A DNA stretch of 64,000 nt from Arion vulgaris (lineage: Eukaryota; Mollusca; Gastropoda; Stylommatophora; Arionidae): assembly GCA_020796225.1 (NCBI GenBank), contig CM036754.1, forward strand, positions 67,324,000 to 67,387,999. Direction: 5' to 3'. Both the position numbers and the translations under genes were made by a program. Each line of letters starts with the position of its first letter. The stretch's first letter is position 1. This document shows positions 20,705-32,500 of this stretch, piece by piece. The notes under the pieces are model-generated. The model did not search any database, was not told the DNA's origin, and saw nothing but the letters and a program-made list of their open reading frames with translations.

Positions 20705-23700
20705 AGTAAAGTTTATTTCAGGGTATCACTATATGGTCCTTCCTTTCTTCTCAGTAAAGTTTATTTCAGGGTATCACTATATGGTCCTTCCTTTCTTCTC
20801 AGTAAAGTTTATTTCAGGGTATCACTATATGGTCCTTCCTTTCTTCTCAGTAAAGTTCATTTCAGGGTATCACTATATGGTCCTTCCTTTCTTCTCAGTA
20901 AAGTTTATTTCAGGGTATCACTATATGGTCCTTCCTTTCTTCTCAGTAAAGTTCATTTCAGGGTATCACTATATGGTCCTTCCTTTCTTCTCAGTAAAGT
21001 TCATTTCAGGGTATCACAATATGGTCCTTCCTTTCTTCTCAGTAAAGTTTATTTCAGGGTATCACTATATGGTCCTTCCTTTCTTCTCAGTAAAGTTTAT
21101 TTCAGGGTATCACTATATGGTCCTTCCTTTCTTCTCAGTAAAGTTTATTTCAGGGTATCACTATATGGTCCTTCCTTTCTTCTCAGTAAAGTTTATTTCA
21201 GGGTATCACTATATGGTCCTTCCTTTCTACTCAGTAAAGTTTATTTCAGGGTATCACTATATGGTCCTTCCTTTCTTCTCAGTAAAGTTTATTTCAGGGT
21301 ATCACTATATGGTCCTTCCTTTCTTCTCAGTAAAGTTTATTTCAGGGTATCACTATATGGTCCTTCCTTTCTTCTCAGTAAAGTTTATTTCAGGGTATCA
21401 CTATATGGTCCTTCCTTTCTTCTCAGTAAAGTTTATTTCAGGGTATCACTATATGGTCCTTCCTTTCTTCTCAGTAAAGTTTATTTCAGGGTATCACTAT
21501 ATGGTCCTTCCTTTCTTCTCAGTAAAGTTTATTTCAGGGTATCACTATATGGTCCTTCCTTTCTTCTCAGTAAAGTTTATTTCAGGGTATCACTATATGG
21601 TCCTTCCTTTCTTCTCAGTAAAGTTCATTTCAGGGTATCACTATATGGTCCTTCCTTTCTTCTCAGTAAAGTTTATTTCAGGGTATCACTATATGGTCCT
21701 TCCTTTCTTCTCAGTAAAGTTTATTTCAGGGTATCACTATATGGTCCTTCCTTTCTTCTCAGTAAAGTTCATTTCAGGGTATCACTATATGGTCCTTCCT
21801 TTCTTCTCAGTAAAGTTTATTTCAGGGTATCACTATATGGTCCTTCCTTTCTTCTCAGTAAAGTTTATTTCAGGGTATCACTATATGGTCCTTCCTTTCT
21901 TCTCAGTAAAGTTTATTTCAGGGTATCACTATATGGTCCTTCCTTTCTTCTCAGTAAAGTTTATTTCAGGGTATCACTATATGGTCCTTCCTTTCTTCTC
22001 AGTAAAGTTTATTTCAGGGTATCACTATATGGTCCTTCCTTTCTTCTCAGTAAAGTTTATTTCAGGGTATCACTATATGGTCCTTTCTTTCTTCTCAGTA
22101 AAGTTTATTTCAGGGTATCACTATATGGTCCTTCCTTTCTTCTCAGTAAAGTTCATTTCAGGGTATCACTATATGGTCCTTCCTTTCTTCTCAGTAAAGT
22201 TCATTTCAGGGTATCACTATATGGTCCTTCCTTTCTTCTCAGTAAAGTTTATTTCAGGGTATCACTATATGGTCCTTCCTTTCTTCTCAGTAAAGTTCAT
22301 TTCAGGGTATCACTATATGGTCCTTCCTTTCTTCTCAGTAAAGTTTATTTCAGGGTATCACTATATGGTCCTTCCTTTCTTCTCAGTAAAGTTCATTTCA
22401 GGGTATCACTATATGGTCCTTCCTTTCTTCTCAGTAAAGTTCATTTCAGGGTATCACTATATGGTCCTTCCTTTCTTCTCAGTAAAGTTCATTTCAGGGT
22501 ATCACTATATGGTCCTTCCTTTCTTCTCAGTAAAGTTCATTTCAGGGTATCACTATATGGTCCTTCCTTTCTTCTCAGTAAAGTTCATTTCAGGGTATCA
22601 CTATATGGTCCTTCCTTTCTTCTCAGTAAAGTTCATTTCAGGGTATCACTATATGGTCCTTCCTTTCTTCTCAGTAAAGTTCATTTCAGGGTATCACTAT
22701 ATGGTCCTTCCTTTCTTTTCAGTAAAGTTCATTTCAGGGTATCACTATATGGTCCTTCCTTTCTTCTCAGTAAAGTTTATTTCAGGGTATCACTATATGG
22801 TCCTTCCTTTCTTCTCAGTAAAGTTCATTTCAGGGTATCACTATATGGTCCTTCCTTTCTTCTCAGTAAAGTTTATTTCAGGGTATCACTATATGGTCCT
22901 TCCTTTCTTCTCAGTAAAGTTCATTTCAGGGTATCACTATATGGTCCTTCCTTTCTTCTCAGTAAAGTTTATTTCAGGGTATCACTATATGGTCCTTCCT
23001 TTCTTCTCAGTAAAGTTCATTTCAGGGTATCACTATATGGTCCTTCCTTTCTTCTCAGTAAAGATCATTTCAGGGTATCACTATATGGTCCTTCCTTTCT
23101 TCTCAGTAAAGTTCATTTCAGGGTATCACTATATGGTCCTTCCTTTCTTCTCAGTAAAGTTCATTTCAGGGTATCACTATATGGTCCTTCCTTTCTTCTC
23201 AGTAAAGTTCATTTCAGGGTATCACTATATGGTCCTTCCTTTCTTCTCAGTAAAGTTCATTTCAGGGTATCACTATATGGTCCTTCCTTTCTTCTCAGTA
23301 AAGTTCATTTCAGGGTATCACTATATGGTCCTTCCTTTCTTCTCAGTAAAGTTTATTTCAGGGTATCACTATATGGTCCTTCCTTTCTTCTCAGTAAAGT
23401 TCATTTCAGGGTATCACTATATGGTCCTTCCTTTCTTCTCAGTAAAGTTCATTTCAGGGTATCACTATATGGTCCTTCCTTTCTTCTCAGTAAAGTTCAT
23501 TTCAGGGTATCACTATATGGTCCTTCCTTTCTTCTCAGTAAAGTTCATTTCAGGGTATCACTATATGGTCCTTCCTTTCTTCTCAGTAAAGTTTATTTCA
23601 GGGTATCACTATATGGTCCTTCCTTTCTTTTCAGTAAAGTTCATTTCAGGGTATCACTATATGGTCCTTCCTTTCTTCTCAGTAAAGTTTATTTCAGGGT

Positions 23701-23870
23701 ATCACTATATGGTCCTTCCTTTCTTCTCAGTAAAGTTCATTTCAGGGTATCACTATATGGTCCTTCCTTTCTTCTCAGTAAAGATCATTTCAGGGTATCA
23801 CTATATGGTCCTTCCTTTCTTCTCAGTAAAGTTCATTTCAGGGTATCACTATATGGTCCTTCCTTTCTTG
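20705..23870. repeat. 48-bp satellite array, 3.17 kb
   Basis: About 66 head-to-tail copies of a 48-bp unit: GGTATCACTATATGGTCC, TTCCTTTCTTCTCAG, then TAAAGTTTATTTCAG. Units alternate between TTTATTTC and TTCATTTC, with the T form common on the left and the C form on the right. Since 48 = 3 x 16, one plus-strand frame stays open for 1054 codons as a 16-residue repeat MVLPFFSVKFISGYHY. I judge the frame a by-product: variation is mostly at single third-position or random sites, there is no domain and no gene context. Confidence 0.95.
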
Positions 23871-24245
23871 AGACATTTGCATCCCAAACTTAAATGAATG
23901 CTTCGTGATACTTTGATCCCTTCTTCTCAGGGTGCACAATATATCTCCATCCTCTCTTTGGACCTATTGTCGAGTACCTTAGTAGCTAGAGACGAGTACC
24001 ATACCTACACAATCTGTGTATAGATGTACGTATTTGTACATGTCAGTTCTTCGGTAGTTGCAAACAATACCGACTTGTTGACAGTAAGAGACAAATATGT
24101 CCACTACAGAAGCTACTTCCAGGGTATAAGCAGAAGAGGAGGATGACGACATCGGAGAACCTGCATTGCTCAGAGAGACATTGAAGTTTTGACTTATTGT
24201 GACCCCAAGGGATCGCAGAGTTCAATGGAGAGACATGATCAAAGT
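23871..24245. other. Intergenic, nothing recognised
   Basis: Unique sequence between two satellites. It includes a stray TTCTTCTCAGGGT at about 23920 reminiscent of the 48-bp unit. Confidence 0.4.
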
Positions 24246-24440
24246 ACATTGTACAACGGAGAGACATGATCAAAGTGCATTGTACAATGGAGAGACATGA
24301 TCAAAGTACATTGTACAATGGAGAGACATGATCAAAGTACATTGTACAATGGAGAGACATGATCAAAGTACATTGTATAATGGAGAGACATGATCAAAGT
24401 ACATTGTACAATGGAGAGACATGATCAAAGTACAGGGTAC
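24246..24440. repeat. 31-bp tandem array
   Basis: About six copies of a 31-bp unit containing GGAGAGACATGATCAAAGTA and CATTGTACAAT, with degenerate flanks to about 24500. Confidence 0.9.
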
Positions 24441-24850
24441 AGAGTACAATGAAGAGACGTGTTTAGATGACGGGTACAATGGAGAGATATGATCAGAGAT
24501 AACTTTATCATCATTCTAACTGTCAAACCCGATGATGATAATGCAATGTGTGTTATATTGCGTGGGCTTATGTGTAGCCAACGTGTATGTAATGACGTCA
24601 GCTATGTGTGGGAGTTTAACAGCTAACACACAATTACAACTCCTCTTCACTACGCTTCGCTCAGATAACAACGCACTCAACATTATCTCCCTTGTCTGTT
24701 CTACACAAGCAACATTTCACGCGTGATTAAGCAAGACAATGCCAGGATTAGTAGCGACTAGGACATGAAAGCAGAGGGGAACGGCACACATAGAACGCAG
24801 GTGGCGTTGACGTTGTTTAACAAATATTATCAAACTTATATGGAGAAAGG
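24441..24850. other. Intergenic, nothing recognised
   Basis: Unique sequence. Only short chance frames are seen. Confidence 0.3.
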
Positions 24851-24851
24851 G

Positions 24852-25105
24852 TGTACTATATCTATTCTATTGGGGTGTAAAGAATAGAACCACTGTTACC
24901 AGCCACGCATGTCGTAAGAGGCGTCTAAGAAGGTGTGGCTGAAATCGAATGCATGTATCCTAAACGTGTAGAAGTCTATGTGTTTAGGGGCCTACCAAAC
25001 CAATGTGCAACGTATACACGTTCTTGGCAAAGGTCAAACATATCACAAAGAGTGATTAAAATTGGTCGTAAAGAACGAACGCAAAGAAGAGAAGAAGAAG
25101 AACTA
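24852..25105 (+). mobile_element. SINE-like repeat, family F
   Basis: It shares GGGGTGTAAAGAATAGAACC, CACGCATGTCGTAAGAGGCG, GTAGAAGTCTATGTGTTTAG and AAAATTGGTCGTAA with the copy at 37247-37490, and ends in GAAGAAGAAG. Minus-strand relatives are at 36690-36910, 46690-46920 and 52135-52250. I cannot name the family. Confidence 0.65.
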
Positions 25106-25124
25106 AAATCCAGTCCTTCGAAAC

Positions 25125-25465
25125 TAAAAGCTACAGAAAGATCCTACGAATACCATGGACAGAAAAAGAAAGAACACTGATGTCCTGAAAGAACTAAATG
25201 TTAAAGAGAATTGGCTGATAAGCAACATACTATACAGAAAAATTAGATACTTTGGTCACATCAAGCGTCACGATGGCCTGGCAAGAACAATATTAGAGGA
25301 CAGGGTCCCAGGACGCAGAGGCAGACCAAGAAGAAGATGGCTACAAGATATTAAAGAAACCATGAATATGACCATCGTCGAAGTGGGTGAACTGGCTAGA
25401 GACAGAGTGAATTTCAAATGCGCTGCAAAGAGAGCAACGTCCTATAAAGGACACGCACCTTGATG
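25125..25465 (+). mobile_element. LINE C-terminal fragment
   Basis: An open plus-strand frame contains KENWLISNILYRKIRYFGHI, then [20 protein letters not shown] and RPRRRWLQDI. This is the conserved basic C-terminal tail of RTE-like LINEs. A near-identical copy is at 47750-48095. The catalytic domain is absent. Confidence 0.8.
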
Positions 25466-25509
25466 ATGAGAAACAAGACCAGCACAGAATCCTTCTCAGG
25501 AATAAACAC

Positions 25510-25722
25510 AGCCATTTCTCGACCTCTTGGCTAAGTTCAAAGTATTAGTGCTCATTTGATCGCGGCCAAAGGGTGGATACCTTCATAGAGACAATAGACA
25601 AATAAACCAAATAAAAAAATTCAGAGCAGCTCTCGTTCGAAAGGATAATGACGCTCTGGATTTACACGTCTAAAACATGACCTGGTAACACCCTCTGTGG
25701 CACTAAAGGGTAAGGTAAAAAA
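25510..25722 (+). mobile_element. U2-snRNA-headed SINE, copy 2
   Basis: More diverged copy of the element at 20433: TTTCTCGACCTCTTGGCTAA at the head, then GGCCAAAGGGTGG, CTCTCGTTCGAAAGG and ACACCCTCTGTGGCACTAA. The two copies align along their full 200-220 nt. Confidence 0.65.
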
Positions 25723-25974
25723 AAATCAACAAAAATCAATACACACAGATCATCACCAAAAGTTCTTTTCAGAACTTCACCCAGATCAACACTATGTCCA
25801 TCACGGTACTTCACACAATACTCAAAAATCCTTTTTAGGACTAGTCCCAGGTCACATCAAGAAAAAGAGCCAAATATGATAAAACCAAAAAAGACAACAT
25901 TCTTAGGTTGAAAGGGCATGCCTCGGCCATGTAAAGGCTTAATTTTCCACCTAACAAACAAACAAACAAATGTT

Positions 25975-26815
25975 AAAACATACACATAAACAGTCATTAA
26001 TAAGTACACTTTCTATGAACTCACACAAACAGTCATTAATAAGTACACTTTGTATGAACTCACATAAACAGTCATTATAAGTACACTTTATGAACTCACA
26101 TAAACAGTCATTAAAAAGTACACTTTTATGAACTCACATAAACAGTCATTAATAAGTACACTTTCTATGAACTCACATAAACAGTCATATATAAGTACAC
26201 TTTGTATGAACTCACATAAACAGTCATTAATAAGTACACTTTCTATGAACTCACATAAACACAGTCATATATAAGTACACTTTCTATGAACTCACATAAA
26301 CACAGTCATATATAAGTACACTTTCTATGAACTCACATAAACACAGTCATATATAAGTACACTTTCTATGAACTCACATAAACACAGTCATTAATAAGTA
26401 CACTTTCTATGAACTCACATAAACAGTCATATATAAGTACACTTTGTATGAACTCACATAAACAGTCATTAATAAGTACACTGTGTGAGCTCACATAAAC
26501 ACAGTCATATATAAGTACACTTTGTGTGAGCTCACATAAACACAGTCATTAATAAGTACACTTTGTGTGAGCTCACATAAACACAGTCATATATAAGTAC
26601 ACTTTGTGTGAGCTCACATAAACACAGTCATATATAAGTACACTTTGTGTGAGCTCACATAAACACAGTCATATATAAGTACACTTTGTGTGAGCTCACA
26701 TAAACAGTCATATATAAGTACACTTTGTGTGAGCTCACATAAACACAGTCATATATAAGTACACTTTGTGTGAGCTCACATAAACACAGTCATATATAAG
26801 TACACTTTGTGTGAA
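25975..26815. repeat. 39-41-bp satellite array
   Basis: About 21 copies of a unit containing CTCACATAAACA, AGTCATTAATAAGTACACTT and a variable TCTATGAA/TGTGTGAG segment. The left half uses TATGAACT, the right half GTGTGAGCT. The shift is a clear gradient of variants along the array. Confidence 0.93.
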
Positions 26816-27149
26816 CTTGAACAATTTAAAAAAAAAACAACGATAGATTTGGTGAACAAGGAAACTTAATGACATTTGGAAGAAAAACAAAACACAAACT
26901 TCTGAATTTTCTTTTATTTTCTAAGAATAAGTAAATTGTAATACTACTGATGACCAGCCATGGACAATAAAATAAACACTTCTCCCATCACTATCGAATG
27001 AATAATAAATGCAATGATATATATAAATATAAAATCTCTTTCAATGTCGAAATTCAAAAACAATAAAATGTATTGCACATTGAGAATGAAAGACAGAATG
27101 AATGCAAGCTGAAATATTGTATCTCCCTTTTATTTTATCTAAACTAGGT
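26816..27149. other. AT-rich intergenic, nothing recognised
   Basis: No repeat or coding signal found. Confidence 0.3.
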
Positions 27150-27640
27150 TACATCACAGCTTCAGGATAAGAGGATATTTCTAGAACGGACTATTGTGTT
27201 TACTTCGTGCATGGTGTGCTTCACTGCCTCTGCTATTGTTGTAGCCTGGACAACCTTTTGCTTTGTATTCACTGTATCTGAGTAGTATTTCCCTTTGAGG
27301 TGCACTGTCTGTTGGTAATCTGCTTATTTTGCCGATCTATTTAATATGTTGTTTTTATGAAGTTCAGTGCTATGTTATACCCACATTTTTCCTGATGTTT
27401 TCATTTTTAAACCGGTCTCTTCTTGATACTCCCAGTATTCTGCGTAAACACTTCATCTCTCTCCTGACTTGTTTACTTCTATTGTTTGATGTCAGCGTCC
27501 ATTGATAGGATAATGTCGTGAGAAAGATCACAGTGAACAATGCTCTTTCGGTGTTCATCGTGACATGTTTGCATTTCAAAATCGGTGTCATTTGTCCTAT
27601 GATTTGATTTATTGCATCTATGTTGGATGTGGTTAGTTAG
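27150..27640 (-). mobile_element. LINE C-terminal fragment
   Basis: The minus-strand frame reads TLSYQWTLTSNNRSKQVRRE, then MKCLRRILGVSRRDRFKNEN, the usual LINE ORF2 C-terminal region, followed by a decayed tail shared with 2740-3040. Confidence 0.75.
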
Positions 27641-27757
27641 TTGAATAAACAATGGTACCATAGTTGATATTTACAACTTGAAATTTACTTTCTTTGCATA
27701 TAAACCAATGTATATTGATATTTATTATTGACATCTCTCGTTTGGTTAAATTCAGTT

Positions 27758-27995
27758 GGTTTAAGGTTTTAAGCTGAAGATTGACTTATTGCATCGGGTT
27801 TACCCATATGGCTCGTCCTTCCGCAGAAATGGCACGCCACCTGCCGGAGTATTGCACAAAGCACGAACTCCGTAGCTCCGCAACAATCTCAGGGTCTCTG
27901 GGAAAACTGCACTCTGAACGAAGGCCGCGGTCGTTCAACCACGACCTTCGACTCGAAGGCAAAGGCTTAACCACTCAGCCACAGAGACCTCAGTT
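27758..27995 (-). mobile_element. tRNA-derived SINE, family A
   Basis: Minus-strand copy. The head at the right end reads TGAGTGGTTAAGCCTTTGCC, and the body has GGAGCTACGGAGTTCGTGCT and TTGTGCAATACTC. Confidence 0.8.
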
Positions 27996-28019
27996 GGATA
28001 TCACAGCAAGTTAAATAGC

Positions 28020-28560
28020 TTGGAGTTCTGAAAACATCAGATGGCAGATGCAGATAAAAATAAGAGCAGAATAGGGCAGGCAAAGCAGCGTTCCTGAAAA
28101 TGGAAGTATTATAGCAACAAGTCATTGTCAATTGAGATCAGAATGAGAGTTATACAGTGATACATTGAGTCAATACTGGATATGGATTGAGTCATGACAA
28201 TTCCGAAACAGATCGAAAATCTAGAAGGCCTCGAGACGTGGTCTTACAGAAGAATGTTGAGAATCACATGGACTGCTAAAATGACAAATGTGGAGGTGTT
28301 CAATGAGGCCAAGACATAGAGAAAGTTTATTATTAATATAAGAAAGAGGCAATCATCAGTTTTCGGACATGTAATGAGAAGGGAGGCTTAGAACACATTG
28401 TGACAACGTAATCGAGAGAGACAAGACAGGATGACAGAAAGAGACAATTTTAGCAGCTTTCATGGCACGGAAGAGCATCAACATCTGAATAATAGCAAAC
28501 ACGAGACCGATTTGGGAGATTCATGAATCGTCTACGCCAGCCGGCACGGCCCATGATGAT
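28020..28560 (+). mobile_element. LINE ORF2 fragment, decayed
   Basis: Broken plus-strand frames show QAKAAFLKMEVL, then IPKQIENLEAF, WSYRRMLRITWTAKMTN, NIRKRQSSVFGHVMRRE. This order is typical of the LINE region after the reverse transcriptase. Many stops. Confidence 0.65.
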
Positions 28561-28955
28561 ATGATCACATCCGGTGCTTTCCTTTCTCAAGCTATTAATT
28601 GCTGAATGTACTTTCTAACATCAATTTAAATCTTGAATTCTCTGAAAGGAGCTAATTCTTATTTTCCACGTTTGTTGGTCTACACGCTCTGATATAATGA
28701 ATAAAGCCGTCCTTGATGAAAAGAGCGTGTCTAGCTTAAGAGACTTAATCCACTACATAACAAACAATCAACAACGATGATTATGTCTCTCTCTCTTTTA
28801 TTTTCATCATCGATTATTTTTTCATTTGTATTCAAAGCCAAATTACAAGAAATAAAACAAGATATTTGCCATATTTTATTTTCTAAATTTGGAACTGATT
28901 CGATAGTTTTTTAAGCACTAATTATATGTAGAATATTATTTCTTTTGTATCCCAA
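28561..28955. other. Downstream of the CHST15-like gene, AT-rich
   Basis: AT-rich, partly possible 3' untranslated sequence of the minus-strand CHST15-like gene. Confidence 0.3.
28875..28880 (-). promoter_or_regulatory. Candidate polyadenylation signal of the CHST15-like gene
   Basis: AATAAA on the minus strand, about 450 nt after the stop codon at 29329. It is the first canonical hexamer I found reading downstream past the 36-bp array. The hexamer is frequent in AT-rich DNA, so this is a weak call. Confidence 0.3.
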
Positions 28956-28959
28956 AGTA

Positions 28960-29315
28960 TTTCCCAAATTCTTCTGTATGTCCCATCTTTCCAAATACGT
29001 TCAATTATTCATATATCCCATCTTTCCTCAAATACGTTCAATTCTTCTGAATCCCATCTTTCCACCAAATACGTTCAATTCTTCTATAATCCCATCTTTC
29101 CTTAAATACGTTCAATTCTTCTTACATCCCCATCTTTCCTCCAAATACGTCTCAATTTTCTGTACATCCCTAATTTTCCTCAATTAAGTTCAATTCTTCT
29201 GAAAATCCAATTTGCTCCAGATACGTTCAATTCTTCTGACATCCCATCTTTCCTCCAGATACTTCAATTCTTCTGACATCCCATCTTTCCTCAGATACGT
29301 CAATTCTTCTGTAAT
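28960..29315. repeat. 36-bp degenerate tandem array in the presumed 3' UTR
   Basis: About nine to ten degenerate copies containing CCCATCTTTCC, AAATACGTTCAATTCTTCT. It starts only about 15 nt after the CHST15-like stop codon on the minus strand, so it should be transcribed as GA-rich repeats. Indels are frequent. Confidence 0.85.
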
Positions 29316-29328
29316 ATTTCACATCTCA

Positions 29329-29530
29329 TCAATAGATAGTGTTCCAATTAAAATCAGCATCGTTCAACATCTCCGCTAATTCGTCATTAAATTGCTGATA
29401 AAATTCCCGTAAAATATATCTGGTCTCATTTAGCATAGGTCCAAAGTTGTAGTGTTTGCCTTTAGTCCCAGTTGAATCTTGCACGTCTCTCAGGTAATGA
29501 GACTCAGAAAATGTTCTAGGAATGTGAAGT
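29329..29530 (-). CDS. CHST15: CHST15-like sulfotransferase, last coding exon (9)
   Basis: The exon has 202 nt after the acceptor TTTTCCTCAG, ending in TGA at 29331-29329. It encodes [19 protein letters not shown], then [20 protein letters not shown], then [19 protein letters not shown] and NTIY. GPM, ILRxFYxxFNxxLAxxLxDxxFxW is the C-terminal signature of the CHST15 family. One N-glycosylation sequon is seen (NET). The 5' junction phase (one leftover base) needs a two-base overhang from exon 8; see the findings. Confidence 0.85.
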
Positions 29531-32500
29531 CTGAGGAAAAATAATGTTAGGATAATGGGTGAAGTTCTTGTGAATGTAGTAACTAGATGTGTGATTATAA
29601 GGTAATAGTTTTGTGAATGTAGTAACTAGATGTGGTGATATATAAGAGTATTAGTTTTGTGAATGTAGTAACTAGATGTGGTGATATATAAGGGTATTAG
29701 TTTTGTGAATGTAGTAACTAGATGTGGTGATATATAAGAGTATTAGTTTTGTGAATGTAGTAACTAGATGTAGTGATATATAAGGGTATTAGTTTTGTGA
29801 ATTAGAACTAGATGTGGTGATATATAAGGGTATTAGTTTTGTGAATGTAGTAACGAGATGTGGTGATATATAAGGGTATTAGTTTTGTGAATGTAGTAAC
29901 TAGATGTGGTGATATATAAGGGTATTAGTTTTGTGAATGTAGTAACGAGATGTGGTGATATATAAGAGTATTAGTTTTGTGAATGTAGTAACTAGATGTG
30001 GTGATATATAAGGGTATTAGTTTTGTGAATGTAGTAACTAGATGTGGTGATATATAAGGGTATTAGTTTTGTGAATGTAGTAACTAGATGTGGTGATATA
30101 TAAGGGTATTAGTTTTGTGAATGTAGTAACTAGATGTGGTGATATATAGGGATATTAGTTTTGTGAATGTAGTAACGAGATGTGGTGATATATAAGGGTA
30201 TTAGTTTTGTGAATGTAGTAACTAGATGTGGTGATATATAAGGGTATTAGTTTTGTGAATGTAGTAACTAGATGTGGTGATATATAAGGGATATTAGTTT
30301 TGTAGTAGCAATGTAGTAATGGATTAGATGTGATGAGTAATAATTGATATAAGGGTATTAGTTTTGTGAATGTAGTAACGAGATGTGGTGATATATAAGG
30401 GTATTAGTTTTGTGAATGTAGTAATGTGATGATGGGATTATGGGTATGATTGTGAATGTAGTAATGTGATGATGGGTGTATGTGGTGATGGAATTAGTGA
30501 ATGTAGTAATAATACTAATAAATTTATGTTACATTCTCAAATATCACATATTGATATTTGAGAGTAAAGTTGATTATAAGAACAAAGTTGATTATCATAA
30601 TGAATCAATAATAATGCAACAATCATAATGCAACAATCATAATGAAGCAAAAGCCCGTTTTCAAACCATGAGGTGTATTGGGTACACGGTGTTAGGCCAG
30701 TATTTATTTATTTTAACCACTGTGGCAATGATTGCGCAGGGGGAAGGGGAGTATAGAAGTAGTCAACATCACGTCGACCAAATTCACATTTCAATGTTTC
30801 CCTAATACTCAATTGAAGCTGGGTCGACCTAAAAGCGGTATACTCTCGGTGAAATCTTATTTCAAACAAAGATCAAAACGCACTATCATTTTCTGCGTTA
30901 CGCATGCTGAAACTGTTTCATCAGTTCTAAATTATATATATATAATTAATGTAATAACAGAAAGAGGTGAGACGGATGTATGTAATTTCGTAAGCGTTCG
31001 TCTACCGATTCGGACACAAGAGAGTTGTGAGTTAAATCTCATGCTCGATGTTCCACACGTGTGAAAAGGAATTGGCCTTCATGCCCTCTGCACACTAGAA
31101 TATATGGGAAGGGACAGGCACTTTATAATCTAAGGTATGAAAAGGTAGGCAAATTTTCTATTAACAGAATGACTTAGTAGAGATGCAAGCTTTAGGGTGA
31201 AAATCTAGTACAATGTACCTAGTTCTAGAAAGGAGAAAACTTTCTTCAAAGTGTCATCTAAATTTGTGACATAGTCCTCAAACCTGGGGATAACAAGATT
31301 CATTTGTTATTAATATGCATACTTCTTGATAATATCTGTATACATAATTAACTTAACTTACCCAGAATGTGGACCGGTCCAAATCTACACTAAGTGGTTG
31401 TCAAGTTTACATATTTGTTTAAAATACCACGTTATTTCTGTCTTCTTAAACATCTAGAAATATTGGATATATCATGAACAATTGTTCTTATTGTTTAATC
31501 AGTTCAGTTTGAGATTACTTCACATGTTTGCGCACTAAATGCTTTTCGTGTGGGAATCATTGGAGTTCAAGGATGTAAGACGAGCGTCATTCATTTCCTT
31601 TGTTACGAAGATTCAAGTCTTTTGTAATAAGTAATTTGACAACAAGAACTAAACTGTTGGTCATAGTTATGTTTCAGTTTCAGTTTCAGTTTGGAATATC
31701 TTCATTGCACTCCGGACACGTCCATAGGTGCTCCGATCTCCTTCACAATATCTCCAACAGCGTCCAGCGACTGACCGTACCAGTTCTATTTTGATTGATG
31801 AGCCGACTCGTATACCTGTTGTACCGTTCTTTTCTTGCCACACCAATCTTCAAACCCAGTTCTCGCAATCTAGTAGTTGACGTGGATTGGTTTAGATGAA
31901 GGTCTTCTCTGCGGCCGCGCTCTATGAGGGCGTTCACGATGTCAGCTCTGTCCATTTCTGTTTTTGCAAACAGAAGGAAAATGAGTTGATTGAACACATA
32001 TTCCGAAGGAATTTAGCTAAGATATGTGGTATGACTTTATTTTCAATATCTTGATCTAATGAGTATGAAGATCTGACTAGAGGGTATGGCAGCTACTGAA
32101 ACAGGACATTTATTTATCTGTCGGTCTGTCTGTTTATCAATCTATCTATCTAATGGATGTCCGTCTGTCTTTCTGTTGGTTGGTCTGTCTGTCTACAGCA
32201 ATCCATATGTCTGGGTGAATGTCATACTTACTGCCTTGTTGTCTGTATGTTTGTCTAACTATCATTTACATCAATCCACGTATCTTTCTGTCTTTGCTGT
32301 CTGTCTGACTGTCTGTCTGTCTGACTGTCTGACTGTCTGTTTGACTGGCTGTCTGTCTATGTATTTATCTGTTCATCTCTAAATGCACGTGTTGACCCAA
32401 CTACATTCAAAGTTCTTACCTAATAAAAAGTATCTGTTGTCTGGGGAACACTTTCAACCAATCCCTGACGTACACGGAGTAAGCGCTCTCCATCAATCTC

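Noticed and set aside
20733..23897. Very long plus-strand open frame as a repeat-protein gene
   Set aside because: It is the 48-bp satellite read in its stop-free frame. There is no non-repeat domain, no start context, no exon structure, and the frame ends as soon as the repeat does.
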